This document shows positions 55,601 through 60,000 of a stretch of DNA of 60,000 nucleotides, piece after piece. Numbering within the stretch: the stretch's first letter is position 1; each line of letters opens with the position of its first letter. The stretch is from Nematostella vectensis (Eukaryota; Cnidaria; Anthozoa; Actiniaria; Edwardsiidae). The notes under the pieces are model-generated. The model saw only the letters and a list, made by a program, of their open reading frames with translations. It had not been told where the DNA came from and did no database searches. The translations under genes were made by a program, and so were the position numbers. The DNA is taken from positions 9,780,813-9,840,812 of the forward strand of contig NC_064041.1 of the NCBI RefSeq assembly GCF_932526225.1, in the 5' to 3' direction.

Positions 55601-55960
55601 ATGTTTCGAGTTATCTATTCACGGAATAAAATCTGGAAGTTGTTGCTAAATGTGTAATATCGCTTTAATTGGGGTTTTGTGCTGCTGGAGTAAGCTATTA
55701 TTTTCTGATCGTTTTGTTTGGGTTTTTAGCGACTTTATACTCACGTGTGCCTTAGCTTCGTGCACGTTCGTTAAGATATTTAGCACGGTCGTAGATCGGG
55801 TTTCAAGGAAGCAGTCAACCAATGCATTCAGCAAACTCGGGTCCTTAGATTTATACAGATTCTCGTTTATCAGGGATTTTGTTTGTTCCACGGTGTCCGG
55901 GTCATCGGATTCTAGAAGGGATATCAGCTCGGATAGTCGTTCCGGTGACTCCACGTTCAT
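46616..55960 (-). CDS. TSC1: TSC1 (hamartin), 15 coding exons
   Basis: Hamartin stabilises TSC2, the Rheb GAP, and so restrains mTORC1 at the lysosome. Exons: 55745-55960, 55380-55478, 54429-54491, 53958-54102, 53492-53646, 52428-52501, 50862-52339, 50329-50495, 49950-50026, 49407-49460, 49225-49321, 48207-48444, 47392-47480, 47057-47125, 46616-46909. Phases match throughout; 3,315 nt, 1,104 residues (human 1,164). Residues 1-250 are the helical N-terminal core: LVDCFLETRSTTVLNILT, SWLNDLFDIFTRLAAFL, VYLLHLHVSVYNYFHRLYAM, PMLEHVRLHPCLVT. Exon 7 (about 251-743) is Ser/Thr/Pro-rich and disordered, starting WKKKEPQDIVIECQNISLDP and ending WTHFGG. Residues 744-1007 are coiled coil (LHHQLLYERHKCEQHAIRNR), the TSC2-binding part. 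The C-terminal tail is shorter than in mammals. Confidence 0.96.
47703..47877. mobile_element. TA-flanked MITE (TSC1 intron 12)
   Basis: A 175-bp element with ends CAGTAGAACC and GGTTCTACTG, flanked by TA on both sides. Internal CTAACTCGAAC-type strings repeat in both orientations. Ends and TA duplication are typical of Tc1/mariner/pogo-related MITEs. Confidence 0.82.
50540..50860. repeat. Degenerate GATGAT-type simple repeat (TSC1 intron 7)
   Basis: Interspersed ATGATGATGA, ATAATGATGA and similar triplet-like runs. They create a 117-codon minus-strand ORF rich in Ile, Ser and His that I treat as an artefact. Confidence 0.75.
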
Positions 55961-57535
55961 GCCGATTCACGTCCAATCCAGAAAATGTCCTCCTTTTTTG
56001 CAGTTCCCGTAAGCATCTGAACAATCCATAAAAGCCATCAGATTCTGTTGATCTCGGTGTTATCCATAGTTTTGCGTTTTTCGGCCACTTATCGGCTCTG
56101 ATTTCACGAGTCCGGGTTACAATCAGCCGACATTTTTTTCCGAGTTTATTTATAAGTCACGTGCTGACTGCGCAGCTAGGAGTAGGGGAAAACCGCTGGA
56201 TGGAACAGGAAATCACGTACCAGATGAGGTCTAAAAGCAGCTCCTTTTCTGTATAAATACCATGGTATTTATACAAAGGTTGGACTGCTTTCTTAATTGA
56301 CCAGATAAGCGCAGACTTATTATAAATAAAAGTTGATAATAAATTGCCAGCAAGAGAGGTAACATCTGTTGTAAGGTTCGTCTGTGCTACCAGGCCTGTA
56401 CGCAGGATTTTTACGGGCCTGGCTACCTAGATAGAATATCTGATTAGTTTTTCAGGACTTTAATATTACTATTTGATTGGCTAGTGGGTTCAAAATATTT
56501 TACTGTGAAGTCCTCTTTCTCGTATGTTACGAGCTCCAGTATCTTGCAGGGAGGGGATCTATCCATAGGATTTTGTCAGAGGGGGTTTGCTGCAGTGTGA
56601 TGCCGGATGTCGCAACGCGATAAATAAATAAATAAATAAATAAACGATGGGGACTATTTTTGTACCATCCTTTTTTTTCTCCTAGGGGAAACAAACCCCT
56701 CCCTAGACCTGTCCCTTTTCGTGACCGAAACATCACGTACGACTAAATTTAGACTTCCGCGACTACAATTTCAGAACTCATCGCACACGTGCGCTAAGAT
56801 TAAAATGAAGGACTTTGGCCCTACTTTTACATCGCTCTTGACCTGCTTTCTTATCGAGCTGCGTTTCACACACTACTTTTTGTGCGAATTAAAAATTGCC
56901 AATTCATGGAAGGGTCTTTTTCCTGGTGACTTATAAGAATATGCATCTCTTTTCATTCATATTTTCTACGATCAGGTTGAATAGGTTCTTATAAATCAGG
57001 GTTACCTTCGACAAATGGGCTGTTTCGGTTCTTATTTCTTTATATACAGCCAACATTAGACAGAATGTTTGCTGACTTCAACTTTAACAATCGACGCTGA
57101 ATACAACATATAAGCTCATATGTATTTAAATAAGGTTTCACAAAAGTTTTGTCCAAGATTTTGACAATCTTTAAAATAAGAACCCATTCTTCCCCACAAG
57201 GCTGATAAGGTTCTTATAAGGATGCTTAAAATGCTAAATGTTCAGCCTGGTGGTTCATGGGTAGCATATTAACGGCTTATCCTTGATACCCATGACTCAC
57301 TGCAGGTTTAGATACATAGATTCTCAGAGTGCAACTTAATTGAAATAGGTGTATAAGGTAGATCACAGAAAACAAAAACATTGCACCCTTCAACCAGATA
57401 GATTGCATCCAATAAAAAACAGCTCAATGGAGAGCTGTTATATGGAGGTTCAACTGTAAGAGCAATGTAAAATTATTGACCATTTCTCCCCCAGGGAAGG
57501 TTAGAAACCAGGACTAAAAAAACTCAAGCTCTCAT
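55961..57535. other. Region between TSC1 and RPL7A
   Basis: No supported gene. It holds the TSC1 promoter (right of 55960), a (TAAA)n run near 56620-56645, and a single arm of fold-back family D at 57278-57350. A 71-codon ORF at 56721-56936 has no recognisable domain. Confidence 0.6.
56157..56177. promoter_or_regulatory. E-box/CLEAR-like and MARE/ARE-like sites upstream of TSC1
   Basis: GTCACGTGCT (palindromic CACGTG core at 56158-56163) runs directly into TGCTGACTGCGCA, close to a Maf/CNC element. It lies about 200 bp upstream of the TSC1 ATG. This is a motif match only. Confidence 0.35.
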
Positions 57536-57545
57536 TTTATTTATT
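57536..57545 (-). terminator. Polyadenylation signal of RPL7A
   Basis: Two overlapping AATAAA hexamers on the minus strand, 12-20 nt past the stop codon. Very short 3' UTRs are usual in ribosomal protein genes. Confidence 0.75.
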
Positions 57546-57556
57546 CCTCAGTGATG

Positions 57557-59594
57557 TTACACTTTCAGTTCTCTCAGCTTGGCTTTCTCAACCTTGGCAG
57601 TAGCGGCAAGTGACTTGGGTCCCATGATACCACCACCCCAGTGTTTTCTGATCTCATCAAAGCGCTCATTGTAGTTGGTCTTCACAGATTCGATCAGGTT
57701 GTTAAGTGAGTTTTTATCCTCCTGTCGGACACCAGTGATGCACAGTGCTGTGGCGTTCTTTTTATGCACAACCTTGCCGAGTCTGTAGACAACAACAACA
57801 AAAAAAACATATGAGCCCTTCTTTCGTGTCCCTTAAGCCGGATTCATATGTCATGCTCCTGCAGCGCTAAATCTAATTGTCTATTTGCATCAACACAAAT
57901 GCATTGGGTTAATGCAATGTTGATTCAGAAGTCAAACTTTTTGTTTTAGTTGCACAAAACTAAAAAAGTGGTATTTGATTTGGCACATAAGAAGCTTTAT
58001 GTTTGAATTGGTGTTATGCTTTAGCTGGTTTTGGTGCCACCCTGAACTTGATTCGGCCACACCAAACATAATTGATTCAGATGTTGAACTATACATGTGC
58101 TGAATCCAAAAAATTAGATTTGGCAGCACATGAGTGTGTTGTATGAATTGGGCTTAAGAAGAAAATACTCTAATGTTTTTTGCCAACTCTGGGCCTTCAA
58201 TTTCTCCATTCTCTGGGAACTTTGTTAAAAAAAGCAAATAAAGCAGCAAAAGAGATGGATAGGGAAAGGTAACCAAAAATATTCTAAAGGGCATTTTTGT
58301 ACATAAAACTTATCTTTGGCAGCCCAGGAAAGAGAGGGGGGGGGGGGGGTAGATCTGCTACAGTGCATGACTAAATATAAGAGAAAAGGATTATAGAAAA
58401 ACAGTGGCCTACCTGGCCTTTCCCTTCACAATGCAATAGGGAACTTGCATCTTGCGGCACAAGGCTGGAAGCCAGACAACAATCTGAAAACAAAAATTTG
58501 TTCAAATGGATGTTCTTCAAGTGTAAAGTATTAATTTCAGTACCTTCTGGAGCAGGGTAAAATATGTGATTTGGACACTGGGAGTAGCATAAAATTAGAA
58601 ATGGTAACCAGGAAGAAGAGTAGATACCTCAATAGGATCAACATCATGGGCAATGACCACCAGTTGTGCTTTCTTGTTCTCTACCAAACTTGTGATGTGG
58701 TTAATACCATACTTCACAAGCATGGGTTTCTTGCCGGGTGCCTCCTCCTTGCCCTCAGCCTTCTTTTCGGCTTTCGCAGAAAGCCTGGCTTTCTTCTCGG
58801 CCTTGGTCTCTGGGCGGTATTTGTGAAGAAGCTTGAAGAGCTGGACAGCTGAAGGCAGAAAATCACAATTAATTTTATCCTTTTTTTTTTTCACCATCTC
58901 TCTTATTCTATTAGTTTGACATGTGTCACACTGTCTTTGTTTGAAATATTCAATCTAACATTTGAAAAACATGAACTTCCTCTGCATTGTTTCATTGTTT
59001 TGCCATCGCAGGATGTGGCACAGTGGATACATGACTAAAATGCCTATTCTATTATTTAAACAAGCTACTTCTACAGTACATACCATAAAAAAAAATGAAG
59101 CATAGAAAAAAAAAATTATTATTGCAGGCAGTCCACAAACCAATAGTCCAGCAGCTATCAATTTTTAATTAGAATGTTTAGACAATGTTGTTTTACAGTT
59201 ATCCTATAGCAGCCTTCTCCTAACTGGCTGGTGCCTCAACAAGCCGCTGCCTCTGTATGTTGGACCATCTCCATCCAGACGGAAAATATTTTATTTTTTT
59301 ATTGTCTTTATTAGTGGACATCATCAACAACCAAACTGCCTCAAAACTCAAAATAACCTGCTCCTGAAATTTGTTTTGAGAAAGCTGCCATAGGCTTCTT
59401 ACAGTATTTTATATTTCTATAGCCATTAGGCTTAGGAAACATACTTGACTGTCGGTCGAGAGCTTGGGTGAACTGGTTAATTGCTGGGGGAACCTTCAGA
59501 CGCTGGTAGAGCAGCGACTTTTGACGTTGGAGCTTCACATATCTGGGCCAGCGGACGAACCTACTGAGATCCCTCTTGGGTTGGATATCACCAC
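57557..59594 (-). CDS. RPL7A: RPL7A (eL8), last four coding exons; 5' end outside window
   Basis: 60S ribosomal protein eL8, which binds a kink-turn in rRNA. Exons in the window: 59445-59594, 58628-58848, 58413-58483, 57557-57782; phases match (668 nt). Readable strings: [77 protein letters not shown] (the L7Ae core), [20 protein letters not shown], and [20 protein letters not shown]. The frame begins mid-protein, where human has [12 protein letters not shown], so one or more N-terminal exons lie beyond 60000. In vertebrates its introns host snoRNAs; I could not identify one with certainty here. Confidence 0.96.
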
Positions 59595-60000
59595 CTGACA
59601 CACACACATAACAGATAGCATAAATAGTCTACAAGGAACATAGCCAAAACATTGTAAATATTGTTAATTATTTTAGCCATGAGCTAAAATAATTAACAAT
59701 AAAAAATTAATATCAATATAGATTTGTCCACCAAACTTGATTATGAGTAACAACCAGTGTAAAAAGGAAAAAAAAATTCTACTTATTTCTACCATGAGGC
59801 AAGCAAGCGCTAAGCTTCAGTCATAACTGATAGTTTTAAGTACACTTCAATGTTAAACAAGGCAGCCTAAATCATTCCATATAACTGGTTTGCTATGGGC
59901 TATACCATCAACACCTAAATCAAAATATAACTTGCTGAGTTATAAATATTTCAAAACAATAAGAATTCTCAAGTAGAATATTCAAACTAAATCACTATCT
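59595..60000. other. RPL7A intron, running off the right edge
   Basis: AT-rich sequence upstream of the exon starting at 59594. It contains the local inverted repeat TAATTATTTTAGC / GCTAAAATAATTA around 59666-59698. No exon is recognised before the edge. Confidence 0.6.

Noticed and set aside
57783-58412. Box C/D snoRNA in the last RPL7A intron
   Set aside because: GTTGATGC and CTGA strings exist on the minus strand but in the wrong order for C then D, and no terminal stem is visible.

Overview
The window is nuclear DNA from an animal. Its genes are split into many short exons with GT-AG introns. The proteins match human SEC16A, AIMP1, HDDC2, TSC1 and RPL7A along most of their length, and the introns are full of minisatellites and short inverted-repeat transposons. 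An early-branching metazoan, most likely a cnidarian (anthozoan), fits the vertebrate-like gene content, the AT-rich sequence and the KRBA2-like integrase transposon. The species cannot be fixed from the sequence alone.

Layout. 1-2640 is non-genic, with a 27-bp satellite at the left edge and a degenerate 15-bp repeat just past the SEC16 stop. 2641-36074 (minus) is one SEC16 gene. I could join 36 coding exons with matching phases into 9,549 nt, about 3,182 residues. Its introns hold a 42-bp minisatellite, a 59-61-bp array that repeats the neighbouring 5' splice site, other arrays at intron edges, several MITEs and a complete 2.55-kb DDE-integrase transposon. 36075-39686 is intergenic and repeat-derived. 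39687-44280 (minus) is AIMP1 in nine exons. 44457-45038 (plus) is an intronless HDDC2 that shares a 176-bp divergent promoter interval with AIMP1. 46616-55960 (minus) is TSC1 (hamartin) in 15 exons. 57557-59594 (minus) is the 3' part of RPL7A, whose 5' exons lie beyond the right edge.

The genes are not an operon. SEC16 organises COPII exit sites on the ER, AIMP1 scaffolds the multi-tRNA-synthetase complex, HDDC2 is a 5'-deoxynucleotidase, TSC1 restrains mTORC1 and RPL7A is a 60S ribosomal protein. Three of the five (SEC16A, TSC1, RPL7A) lie on human chromosome 9q34, so this is probably a remnant of ancient metazoan linkage.

The most unusual signal is in SEC16. At several exon-intron borders, tandem duplication has copied the splice-site region into the intron. 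The clearest case is about fifteen extra perfect copies of the exon-34 5' splice site.
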